DNA from: Aquificaceae bacterium UBA2488
GTDB taxonomy: Bacteria; Aquificota; Aquificia; Aquificales; Aquificaceae
Assembly: GCA_002341805.1 (NCBI GenBank)
Contig: DDOS01000011.1
Location: 8,549-27,409 of the forward strand
DNA: 18,861 bases
Direction of reading: 5' to 3'
Below are positions 6,508-14,262 of this stretch, piece after piece. Position 1 is the first letter of the stretch. Each line of letters opens with the position of its first letter. The position numbers and the translations under genes were made by a program. The notes under the pieces are model-generated. The model was not told the origin of the DNA, made no database searches, and worked only from the letters and a program-made list of their open reading frames with translations.

Positions 6508-9380
6508 ATGGCAGCTTTTACTGAAAAAGATACAGTTCAAAATCCTATAGTTGAATATGCAAAACAAATAGGATGGGAGCATATATCTGCTCAAGAAATG
6601 GGAGATAAAAGACAAGATAATAAAGATATCATACTTAGAAACATATTTTTAAGTCAGGCCAAGAAATTAAATCCTTCTTTTTCTGAAGATGAGATTTCCC
6701 GAATCCTCAAAGATCTTGAGAGTTTATCTCCTAATATAGAAGGAAATTTTGCTGTCTGGGAGCACTTAAAAGGTGTAAGAGCTTTTTATGTAAATACTCA
6801 AAAAAGAGATCTAAATGTAAAACTAATAGATACTGATAATATTGAAAATAATACATTTCATATAAGTGATGAATTTAGTTTTACAAATGGAATTAATAAA
6901 ATCCGCCAAGATATAGTGTTTTTCATAAACGGTATTCCTATTATATTTGTTGAAGCAAAAGCTCCTCATATTTTCGATGGTATAGATATCGCTCTTACTC
7001 AAGTAACAAGATACCATAAGGAAACCCCTGAGTTGTTAGCTATAGAGCAGTTTTATCTTCTTACAAATATAACAAGGCTTATGTACGGAGCTACATGGAA
7101 TTTATCTTCTAAAAAGCTATATAACTGGAAAGAAGAAATCCAAGGTAATTTTGAAACACTTGTTAAATCTTTTTTTGACAAACAAAGAATTATTAGGCTT
7201 TTAACAGGCTATATACTATTTACAAGAAAAGATGATATTCTTGAAAAAGCTATTTTGAGATCTCATCAAATTAGAGCAGTGGAAAAAATAGTAGAAAGAG
7301 CAATGGATAAAGAGAAGAAAAGAGCCCTTATTTGGCATACTCAAGGCTCTGGCAAAACCTATACCATGATAGTAAGCGCTAAGAAGATTATAGAAAATCC
7401 TGATTTTAATAATCCTACTGTGATAATGTTGGTGGATAGAACAGAGCTTGAAAGCCAGCTTTTTAACAATTTAAAAGCTTGTGGATTTGAAAATGTTAAA
7501 GTGGCCAGCTCTAAAAAGGATTTGGAAATTTGTTAAAAAAAGATAAACGTGGTCTTATAGTATCTATGATACATAAATTTGATGGCATGAAAGAAAATAT
7601 AAATACACGCGAAAATATTTTTGTGTTGGTGGATGAAGCTCATAGAACCACATCAGGTAAACTTGGAAACTATCTTATGGGAGCTTTGCCAAATGCCAAA
7701 TATATAGGTTTTACGGGAACACCCATAGATAAGACATCTCGTGGCAAAAGTACTTTTATCACATTTGGAGAAGATGACAATCCCAATGGATATCTTGATA
7801 AATATAGCATTGCTGAATCTATAGAAGATGGAACCACTGTTAAACTTCACTATACTCTTGCACCCAATAATATGAAAATAGATAAAGATCTTTTAGAGAA
7901 GGAATTTTTAGGCTTGAAAGAGTCAGAAGGTATAAGCGATTTAGAAGAATTAAATAAAATTCTTGAAAAGGCGGTTAATTTAAAAAATGCTATAAAAAGC
8001 AAAAATAGAATCAAAGAGATAGCAAAATTTATAGCTAACCACTTTAAAAACAACGTTGAGCCTCTTGGATATAAAGCTTTTGTGGTGGGGGTAGATAGAG
8101 AAGCATGTGTTTTATATAAAGAAGAACTTGATAAACATCTACCAGAATATTATTCAAAAGTAGTAATAAGCAAAAACCATAATGATGAAGAATTTATTAA
8201 AAAACATTATCTAACAGAAGACGAAGAAAAAAGAATAAGAAAAGATTTTATATCTCCTGATAAGGATCTAAAAATTCTGATTGTTACTAATAAACTTTTA
8301 ACAGGTTTTGATGCTCCAGTGCTATATTGTATGTATCTTGATAAACCCATGAGAGATCACATATTACTTCAAACTATTGCAAGGGTAAATAGACCCTATG
8401 AAGGCGAGCAGGGTATGAAAAAGCCATCTGGTTTGATTATAGATTTTATTGGTATATTTGATAAGCTTGAAAAGGCTTTGGCTTTTAACTATGAAGATAT
8501 AACTGGAGTTGTTGAGGATATACAAAAACTAAAAGAGAGATTTGTAGAACTTATAAAAGAGGGGAGAGAAAAATACTTGAAATCCTTAGAAGGTCTTTCT
8601 CGAGAAAAAGCTACGGAAAAGATTTTAAAAGATTTTATGGATGAAGATAAAAGAAAAGAGTTTTATGGATTTTATGAAGAAATTTCAAAGATATACAATA
8701 TTGTCTCACCAGATGAATTCCTAAGGCCATATCTTGATGATATTGATATATTTTCAAAGATATATAGGATTTTAAAAGAAGCCTATGAACCGTCCATAAA
8801 GGTAAATAGAGAAATAAGTAAAAAGGTTGAGGAGCTTTTGAGAAAGCATACTATTCAAAGTAAAATAAATGTAAAAGGCGATCTTAAAATCTATGAAATA
8901 GACGAAAATACTTTAAAGAAATTAGAAGAAAGCAAAGCTTCTGATGTAGAAAAAGTTTTTAATTTAGTAATAAGTATAGAAAAGCTAGCTAAAAAAGAAG
9001 GTGAGAATTCTCCCTATCTAATTTCTATAGGCGAAAAAGTTACAAATATAATGGATGAATATAAAAATAGACAAAAGACCACTTTAGAAACACTTAAAGA
9101 ATTAGAAAAACTAACACAAGATATAATTAAAGCAAAAAAAGAAAAAGAGGAGCTAAAAATAGATGATACACAATTTTCAATATACAAGCTTTTAGAACAA
9201 GAAGGTGTTGAAGATGTTTTAGAATTATCAGCAAAGTTTTACGAAATTATAAAGAAGTATCTTCATTGGAAGGAAAGTAAAGAGCAAGAAAGAGAACTAA
9301 AAAAAGAACTACTGAGAATATCAAAAAATTCAAAGCTTAATAAATCAATTTTAGATAAACTAAAAGGATTATATGACTGA
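6508..9380 (+). pseudogene. hsdR: Type I RM restriction/translocase subunit HsdR, one frameshift
   Basis: HsdR is the ATP-driven DNA translocase and nuclease of the type I complex. The first frame (6508-7536, 342 aa) holds the PD-(D/E)XK nuclease signature (D~135 in DIVFF; E~149 and K~151 in VEAK) and Walker A TQGSGKT (~residue 280). The second frame (7530-9380, 616 aa) holds the DEAH motif (~residue 375), TGTP (~402), LIVTNKLLTGFDAP and QTIARVNR (motif VI, ~625), then a helical C-terminal region. Adding one A at GGAAATTTG (7524-7532) restores DLENLLKKDKRG and a protein of about 957 residues, normal for HsdR. The second frame has a TTG at 7530 preceded by AAGGA (7516-7520), so separate translation of the motor half is conceivable. 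The ATG overlaps the ancestral hsdS stop. Confidence 0.9.
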
Positions 9381-9651
9381 TAAAGAATTTAAAGAATATG
9401 TAAGAAGTTGGGCTGATAAAATAGGGGTATCCCACCAATTGAAAGAAATTCATCTTAGGTATACCAAGCACAAAATAGCCAGTTGTTCTTCAAAAGGAAG
9501 GCTAACATTTAATAAAGATGTTTTAAATTTTCCTAAAGAAGAGATCGATAAAATTGTAGTGCATGAGCTTCTTCATCTCAGATATAAAAACCATGGAAGA
9601 CTTTTTAAAGCCATGTATTCACTTTATTTAAATCAAAAACCACAATACTAA
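9373..9651 (+). CDS. YgjP-like (DUF45, M48-type) metallopeptidase
   Basis: This 92-residue protein has the zinc-binding signature VVHELLHLRYKNHGRLF, whose HExxH core supplies two histidines and the general base; the third ligand is probably the histidine of NHG. It matches the short YgjP/DUF45-like proteins often found directly downstream of hsdR in type I RM loci, whose role there is unknown to me. The ATG lies inside the end of hsdR (8-base overlap), so translation is likely coupled. It is the last gene of the RM locus and converges on the minus-strand membrane gene 21 bases away. Confidence 0.8.
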   Translation: MTDKEFKEYVRSWADKIGVSHQLKEIHLRYTKHKIASCSSKGRLTFNKDVLNFPKEEIDKIVVHELLHLRYKNHGRLFKAMYSLYLNQKPQY

Positions 9652-9672
9652 AGTTTACAAGCTTTTAAATAT

Positions 9673-11265
9673 CTATTCCAAAAGCCTAAAATACCTAATA
9701 AGGATATCAGGTAAGAAAAAGCCCCTTGAGAAGATCTTGTAAAAAGTCCATTTTAGCTTTTCAAACCTTGTGCCAGATGTGTCTTTGTAGCTTTTATAAT
9801 AGATAATAGCCCAGCCAAATACAATGATGCTAAGAAGAAGTATAAGCATAAATATAATATAAGGTACGGATATACTCGCTGCTTCATAAAACCTTATATA
9901 TTTTGATCCGTATAGATATTCTTCAAATGTGGTTCCCATAAACTCATAGGTTAATACTACAAAGACAAAGGACACAATAAGACCGATGATTGTTTTGAGG
10001 GATATATGTTTGGTGACTTTAAAAAATGACAAGAATAGCTGAGCGCTTGTGAGCCATCCAAAAGCTAAGAATATTATACCTGTTTGAAATTGAAGCTGGG
10101 TTTTGTTTATTAAAAGCTCAATACCTGTGAATAAAAGAAGTGGTATTATGGTAAATATTGCCACTAGCTCTCTAACCGTTTTTGTGGTTTTTTCGGTTTC
10201 TTCAGAAAAGAGCTTATAAGAGAGATTCTTGGGTACATTTGGGTCTTTTCTTGCAAGATGTATCACATTTCCAGATTCTAAAAATAAAGATGCCTTAAAA
10301 ATCCCATGGACTATAAGATGGTATATAGCTACACTAAAAGCTCCAATACCCACTTCCATTATCATGTAACCCATCTGACCTACTGTAGAATAACCTAAAG
10401 AGCGCTTTATATCTGGTTTTGAAAGCATTACAATAGAAGCGGATATAGCTGTCAGTATCCCAAAAAAGAAGGCTATGTTTAGGGCTATGGGAGAAGAGAT
10501 ATAAAGATAAGCAATCTTATTTAACAAAATACCTCCTATGTTTACAATACCAGCGTGCATCAAAGCGGATACCGGCGTAGGAGCTTCAGAGGTGTAAGGA
10601 AGCCAAAAGTAAAAGGGTATGATGGCGGATTTTGCCATACCAGCAAGCACAAAAAGAATAGCTATTAGATTTATATTAAAAGAGTGAAAACTATTGGTTT
10701 GCCATATATGATATAGAGTCTGAAGGTCAAAAGTTTTAAAGCTTTTATAAGTAAGAACGACCCCTAATAAGAAAAATATATCTCCGATCCTGTGCACAAA
10801 TATAGTCCAAGAGCCAAACATAGAAGCGGTTTTTGATTCTATTCTAAAAGATACTAAGAAATAAAGGCTAAGGCTTAATATTTGCCAAGCTATGAGCATG
10901 ATGATAAGATTGTTTGCCATTATGAAAAAGTATATGGAGCTAAATATAAAATTTAGTATTATAAAAAATCTCTTATAGCCTTTTTCGTCCCACATGTAGT
11001 TTGAGGCATACTTTCTTATCACAAGACCTACTATACCCACATAAAACACTAACACAGAAGCCAAATGATCCATAACAAGCATGTTATAAAAGCCTATTAT
11101 AGGTTTATGGTAAAAAAGTTCATAAAAAACGCTAAACAAACCAAGTATAGCTATAAAAGCCGAGAAAAACATGCTTATCTTTGGTATGGCCCTCTTATCA
11201 TCCACAAAGGCTATAAGCGTTGCTATCAAAAGAGGAATGAAAGGTATTGTAAGCACTATCTCCAT
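9673..11265 (-). CDS. NuoL/DabB-like proton-conducting membrane subunit
   Basis: This 530-residue protein is almost entirely hydrophobic, with about 14 predicted membrane helices and the Proton_antipo_M core. It contains the antiporter-type motifs HRIGDIFFLLG, WLPYTSEAPTPVSALMHAG and IVNIGGILLNK. The HAGxVNxGG variant and a length shorter than NuoL (usually over 600) resemble DabB, the membrane partner of DabA in energy-coupled inorganic-carbon accumulation, but a lone NuoL paralogue is possible. No dabA is visible: downstream of this gene (to the left) the RM island begins at once. The start at 11265 sits six bases after a TATAAT element with no ribosome-binding site, suggesting a leaderless message. 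Confidence 0.75.
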   Translation of the reverse strand: MEIVLTIPFIPLLIATLIAFVDDKRAIPKISMFFSAFIAILGLFSVFYELFYHKPIIGFYNMLVMDHLASVLVFYVGIVGLVIRKYASNYMWDEKGYKRFFIILNFIFSSIYFFIMANNLIIMLIAWQILSLSLYFLVSFRIESKTASMFGSWTIFVHRIGDIFFLLGVVLTYKSFKTFDLQTLYHIWQTNSFHSFNINLIAILFVLAGMAKSAIIPFYFWLPYTSEAPTPVSALMHAGIVNIGGILLNKIAYLYISSPIALNIAFFFGILTAISASIVMLSKPDIKRSLGYSTVGQMGYMIMEVGIGAFSVAIYHLIVHGIFKASLFLESGNVIHLARKDPNVPKNLSYKLFSEETEKTTKTVRELVAIFTIIPLLLFTGIELLINKTQLQFQTGIIFLAFGWLTSAQLFLSFFKVTKHISLKTIIGLIVSFVFVVLTYEFMGTTFEEYLYGSKYIRFYEAASISVPYIIFMLILLLSIIVFGWAIIYYKSYKDTSGTRFEKLKWTFYKIFSRGFFLPDILIRYFRLLE

Positions 11266-11271
11266 AGGTTT

Positions 11272-11280
11272 ATTATACCA
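11272..11280 (-). promoter_or_regulatory. Extended -10 promoter of the NuoL/DabB-like gene
   Basis: On the minus strand the sequence reads TGGTATAAT, then six bases, then ATG. The TG extension and perfect -10 hexamer are clear; no good -35 is seen. Transcription would begin at or next to the A of the start codon. Confidence 0.6.
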
Positions 11281-11338
11281 AAAAACTTAAATAAAGAGTT
11301 TATAGTATAATATTAATCATGTAATGCATTGGAAATTA

Positions 11339-11347
11339 TGGTATATT
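11339..11347 (+). promoter_or_regulatory. Candidate extended -10 promoter of flgH
   Basis: TGGTATATT ends 13 bases before the flgH ATG, giving a predicted leader of only about seven bases. There is no Shine-Dalgarno sequence. A TATAAT at 11306-11311 is an alternative. Confidence 0.4.
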
Positions 11348-11360
11348 TAATTTATCAGTT

Positions 11361-12023
11361 ATGTATTTTAAAAAATTTTGTTTTTTGGCTTTTAGTATAA
11401 CGATAATAACCTCCTGTGCTTCCACGCCTCATCACTTAAAATATCTACCTTATTCATTGCCTCAGAAAAAAAGTTATGTCTCACCCGGTAGTTTGTATGT
11501 GCAAGATAGTCCTATAGCAAACTTATATCAAGATCAAAGGGCTTTTAGGGTGGGTGATATAGTACACATAGCAGTATCTGAAAGTGTAAATGCGGTGGAA
11601 AATATATCAAATCAAACACAGCGTTCAAGCACATTCAATGATGCTCTATCTTCATTTTTTGGACTTCCCGCTAGCACGCTAAGAAACTTAGGGGTAGGAG
11701 CAAATACAAACACTCAACAAAAAGCTCAAGGCACAGAAGCTCAAAGTGGGGTTTTCACCACCACGATAACTGGTTATGTAAAACGTGTATATCCTAATGG
11801 AAATCTTTTAATAGAAGGACATAAGATTATATACCTAAACAATGTAGAGAGGGTCATCACCTTAGAGGGTATTATAAGACCACAAGATATAGATAATACC
11901 GATACAGTTCAAAGTTCTCAGATTGCTAATTTGCAGATCTTATATCAAGGACATGGATATCTTGTAAACGGATCCCAACCAGGATGGCTTGCAAGATTTT
12001 TAGCTAAGATACTTCCTTTCTAA
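11361..12023 (+). CDS. flgH: Flagellar L-ring lipoprotein FlgH
   Basis: FlgH forms the L ring around the flagellar rod in the outer membrane. The 220-residue product has a lipoprotein signal peptide (positive residues 4-5, hydrophobic stretch, lipobox ITSC with C19 as the lipidated residue). The family core follows: SPGSLYVQDSPIANLYQDQRAFRVGDIV, broken here as SPGSLYV then ANLYQDQRAFRVGD, then ITGYVKRVYPNGNLLIEG and LEGIIRPQDID near the C-terminus. Length fits the family (about 220-235). It stands alone; no other flagellar gene (flgI, flgG) is within the window. The start is fixed by the signal peptide. There is no ribosome-binding site, and the promoter candidate is very close. Confidence 0.95.
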   Translation: MYFKKFCFLAFSITIITSCASTPHHLKYLPYSLPQKKSYVSPGSLYVQDSPIANLYQDQRAFRVGDIVHIAVSESVNAVENISNQTQRSSTFNDALSSFFGLPASTLRNLGVGANTNTQQKAQGTEAQSGVFTTTITGYVKRVYPNGNLLIEGHKIIYLNNVERVITLEGIIRPQDIDNTDTVQSSQIANLQILYQGHGYLVNGSQPGWLARFLAKILPF

Positions 12024-12037
12024 AAATTTTATTATCA

Positions 12038-12066
12038 TTGACTTTTTTCATAATATAGTCTAATAT
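12038..12066 (+). promoter_or_regulatory. Sigma-70-type promoter of the 47-aa membrane peptide
   Basis: TTGACT (12038-12043) and TAATAT (12061-12066) are separated by exactly 17 bases. It is the best -35/-10 pair in the window. A leader of about 18 bases containing AAGGAGG then precedes the ATG. Confidence 0.65.
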
Positions 12067-12090
12067 GATAAAAGTAAGGAGGTTTTTATT

Positions 12091-12234
12091 ATGGATATCG
12101 CTGAGATTGTTGGATATATCACGGTGGGTTTCATAATAGTGTATTTTGCATGGATGTTTGCCTATGAAGACAAAGATGCAGATCCAAACAAAGTTTACTA
12201 TCCAGGCGAAGAAGAAGAGGAGGAAGAATCCTAA
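12091..12234 (+). CDS. Small single-pass membrane protein with polyglutamate tail
   Basis: This 47-residue ORF has a strong ribosome-binding site, AAGGAGG at 12076-12082, eight bases before ATG. Residues ~5-25 are a hydrophobic helix rich in Ile, Val, Phe and Tyr; the rest is acidic and ends in seven consecutive glutamates and a serine. The size and layout resemble small subunits of respiratory oxidases (CcoQ/CcoS-like), but no family signature is present and I do not assign a function. The GAA/GAG run is a trinucleotide repeat, so its length can vary without loss of frame. Its strong promoter and ribosome-binding site suggest high expression. Its stop overlaps the end of the opposite mlaF-like gene by four bases. 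Confidence 0.75.
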   Translation: MDIAEIVGYITVGFIIVYFAWMFAYEDKDADPNKVYYPGEEEEEEES

Positions 12235-12980
12235 TACTCTATGTGCGTATTTTCTATAAAAGATCTTACTATAGGGTTTTTTGAGCTTTTAAACTCTTCT
12301 TTTGTGCCTATAAACTCTATATGACCTTTATCTAAAACCATTATTCGATCTGCTATTTTAAAGGCGCTAACCATATCATGGGTCACCACTATGGAGGTTA
12401 TACTAAGACGATTTTTTAAATCAAGGATAAGGTTATCAATAATCCTACTAGTGATAGGATCAAGTCCTGATGTAGGCTCATCGTATATTATTATCTCAGG
12501 GTCTATAGCTAATGCTCTTGCTACACCAACTCTCTTTCTCATACCTCCAGATAGTTCTGATGGCATAAATCCTAATATAGATTCATCCAGATTTACCTCT
12601 TTTAGCTTTTGTCTCACTATATTTAAAATCTCATCTTTGGATTTGTTTGTATGCTCTATATAGTAAAAGCCGACATTTTCCCATACGTTTAAACTATCAA
12701 ACAAAGCCCCTTCTTGAAACACATAACCCATCTTCATTCTTATCTTATTTAACTTATCTTTGTCTAAATTCACAATGGACTCTCCATTTATCATTATATC
12801 TCCTTCGGTGGGTTTCCAAAGGCCTATGATGTGTTTTGTAATGGAGGTTTTACCGCTTCCGCTTCCTCCTACAATTACAAATACCTCATTTTTTTTGATA
12901 TCAAAGTTTATGTCTTTTAGTATGACTCTATTGTCTATAACCTTGGTGAGATTTTTCACCGTTATAATATTATCCATCAT
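12231..12980 (-). CDS. mlaF: MlaF-type ABC transporter ATPase
   Basis: This 249-residue ATPase has Walker A GGSGSGKT (38-45), Q-loop FQEGALFDSLNVWENV, signature LSGGM (143-147), Walker B IIIYDEPTSGLDP and the H-loop histidine H201. The GALFDSLNV and MPSELSGGMRKRVGVARA stretches are typical of MlaF/Ttg2A, the inner-membrane ATPase that powers phospholipid transport between inner and outer membranes. The partners MlaE, MlaD and MlaC are not in the window; the gene order downstream is broken by a convergent gene. Its ATG overlaps the stop of the preceding unknown gene (ATGA), so it is translationally coupled to the min transcription unit. A second Met follows immediately and could be the real start. 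Confidence 0.85.
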   Translation of the reverse strand: MMDNIITVKNLTKVIDNRVILKDINFDIKKNEVFVIVGGSGSGKTSITKHIIGLWKPTEGDIMINGESIVNLDKDKLNKIRMKMGYVFQEGALFDSLNVWENVGFYYIEHTNKSKDEILNIVRQKLKEVNLDESILGFMPSELSGGMRKRVGVARALAIDPEIIIYDEPTSGLDPITSRIIDNLILDLKNRLSITSIVVTHDMVSAFKIADRIMVLDKGHIEFIGTKEEFKSSKNPIVRSFIENTHIEY

Positions 12981-13423
12981 TCAATATGTAAAAACTCTAT
13001 GGCTTGAAGGCATCTTATCACTACATTTTCAAAGTTTATATCAAGTACATCTTGGACTGCTTTTATTTGATCATCTTTATTTAGGCTTTTAAAAGCATCA
13101 GACTTTACACCCTTTTCATGCAACAATACAGGTATAAAATGCCTTCCCAACACAAAAAATAAGTAAGATAATTGATTATTAGACAATCTTGGAAAACCAT
13201 TAAAAGTTTTTAAAGTCTCAAGCACCCCCCATATAGCCCAATATTTTGTCTCTTCATCTTTTGTTCTTGATTCTATGCCACCTATAATGGCAGAGGCAAT
13301 GGCTAACGAGGTTCTTGGATTTTCAGTAAAATCTAATTTATAATGCTCTATATCCTCTTTTGAGCTTTTATATTTCTCGTAAAGATCTATATACTTCTGA
13401 AGAGGTTTAACTGGGTCTTCCAT
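12977..13423 (-). CDS. Conserved-looking hypothetical protein (148 aa)
   Basis: I do not recognise this 148-residue protein. It has no signal peptide or clear membrane helix, and looks helical and soluble. Two moderately hydrophobic stretches, TSLAIASAIIGGIESR and the region around YLFFVLGRHFIPVLL, are probably buried helices. Its ATG shares one base with the stop of the zinc-ribbon gene and its own stop overlaps the mlaF-like start, so the three are tightly coupled. Context suggests a role tied to cell-envelope or division functions, but this rests only on position. Confidence 0.75.
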   Translation of the reverse strand: MEDPVKPLQKYIDLYEKYKSSKEDIEHYKLDFTENPRTSLAIASAIIGGIESRTKDEETKYWAIWGVLETLKTFNGFPRLSNNQLSYLFFVLGRHFIPVLLHEKGVKSDAFKSLNKDDQIKAVQDVLDINFENVVIRCLQAIEFLHIE

Positions 13424-13989
13424 CAGCCAAGAACTTCCGCTTTTTGATATTCTTTACAATCTATTTGAGATACATCAAAGTTTGGTATTTTTTCTTCATA
13501 TACATTATGAAATCCACACATATTGCAAGATATTTCAAGTAAATATCCAGATCTCTTATAACCTATATCTGCTTTACACAAAGGACACTCTCCTTCTTTA
13601 CCTCTTATACAATCCTCAAGTTCTTCGGCTTTTAAACAAGACCAAACACTTTTAACATTGCTTATAGCACGCTTTATATCTTTACTACTCCATTCTGCTC
13701 CGCAGTGAAGACATCTAAACTCCTTATAAGAACCTTCGTCTATGAGTTTTATAACATTTTTAGATCCACAGGTATTATCTACGCATACAAGTCCTATTTC
13801 TTTTTTACTTAAAAGCTCTAAAACACCCTTAAAGTTTATATCATAATGCTTTAAAACTTTATCCATTATAACATATCCACAACATAAACAGACAGCCTCT
13901 ACCCTTGGATAGGGCTCATCAAACTCACATACTTTTAAAGACACATGATAACAATAAGGACAAACTTCTAAGTGTATCAAACAAATCAT
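13423..13989 (-). CDS. Multi-zinc-ribbon protein of unknown function (188 aa)
   Basis: The 188 residues contain six cysteine knuckles: C10/C13, C34/C37 (with an extra C36), C69/C74, C93/C96, C135/C138 and C155/C158. Paired in order they would form three zinc ribbons, each joined by short helical or strand segments; no other domain is visible. Such proteins usually bind nucleic acid or proteins, but nothing shows which here. The ATG at 13989 is preceded by AGAGGTGAAG, a good ribosome-binding site. It lies 30 bases after minE and touches the next gene, so it is probably in the minCDE operon. Confidence 0.75.
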   Translation of the reverse strand: MICLIHLEVCPYCYHVSLKVCEFDEPYPRVEAVCLCCGYVIMDKVLKHYDINFKGVLELLSKKEIGLVCVDNTCGSKNVIKLIDEGSYKEFRCLHCGAEWSSKDIKRAISNVKSVWSCLKAEELEDCIRGKEGECPLCKADIGYKRSGYLLEISCNMCGFHNVYEEKIPNFDVSQIDCKEYQKAEVLG

Positions 13990-14019
13990 ATCTTCACCTC
14001 TTAATTAAATTTATTATCA

Positions 14020-14259
14020 TTATTGCTTAAAGGGTATGCTAATCCACAGCTCATTAGAAGAATTTTCTTTTTTCAACTCCACTTCAATATTATCCACATC
14101 AAACTGATAATATTTAGAAAAAACTGATATAAGATCATTTTTTAAAGACTCTATGAAGTTTGGAGCAAGACCTTGTCTCTCATAGGCTAATACCATTGTA
14201 AGCCTTTGCTTTGCTATATCTTTGCTTTTATTTTTAAAAAAAATATCCAATATACCCAT
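14020..14259 (-). CDS. minE: Cell division topological specificity factor MinE
   Basis: MinE stimulates MinD ATPase at the membrane and drives its release, so that the MinCD division inhibitor is kept away from mid-cell. The 79-residue product fits the family length (80-90). It has the N-terminal amphipathic membrane-targeting stretch (MGILDIFF), the MinD-binding segment AKQRLTMVLAYERQG and the C-terminal dimer domain (DNIEVELKK ... ELWISIPF). It starts three bases after the minD stop, with GGGAG as ribosome-binding site. Confidence 0.93.
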   Translation of the reverse strand: MGILDIFFKNKSKDIAKQRLTMVLAYERQGLAPNFIESLKNDLISVFSKYYQFDVDNIEVELKKENSSNELWISIPFKQ

Positions 14260-14262
14260 ATT

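Larger units (their letters stand above)
5133..6508 (+). pseudogene. hsdS: Type I RM specificity subunit HsdS, two frameshifts
   Basis: HsdS recognises the target sequence for the RM complex. The expected layout is present but in three frames. Frame one starts at ATG 5133 with GGGTGA just upstream and holds the start of the first recognition domain, stopping at 5436-5438. Frame two runs to 6441 and holds the rest of domain one, the central conserved PLPPLEEQKAIAEVL helix region, domain two and the second PLPPLEEQKAIADIL copy. Frame three (6434-6508) encodes the C-terminal tail AIENLFKSMLDELMSGK. The first break lies in three GTTGGAG units (5393-5413), the second in seven adenines (6427-6433). 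Removing one heptamer and one A restores about 455 residues. The tail's TAA overlaps the hsdR ATG, which confirms the ancestral end. It is either switched off or decayed. Confidence 0.85.

Noticed and set aside
7519-7536. Programmed -1 frameshift in hsdR at AAATTTG
   Set aside because: The direction (-1) is right but the codon phase is wrong for tandem slippage, and no downstream stem-loop was evident; a lost A is simpler.
514-9651. Mobile element or integrase-borne island with attachment repeats
   Set aside because: No transposase, integrase, tRNA or flanking direct repeat was found; AGAGGAGAG occurs at 512 and 577, but it is a purine-rich ribosome-binding-like sequence within the hsdM start region, not at the island ends.
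9652-9672. Bidirectional terminator between the convergent RM and NuoL/DabB-like genes
   Set aside because: No stem-loop with a T-run could be seen in this 21-base gap.
11065-11310. Plus-strand 81-aa ORF
   Set aside because: It is antisense to the start of the NuoL/DabB-like gene, has no ribosome-binding site and an implausible composition.
12391-13092. Plus-strand ORFs of 60-110 aa
   Set aside because: They are antisense shadows of the mlaF-like and unknown genes; the real genes show family motifs or tight operon overlaps.
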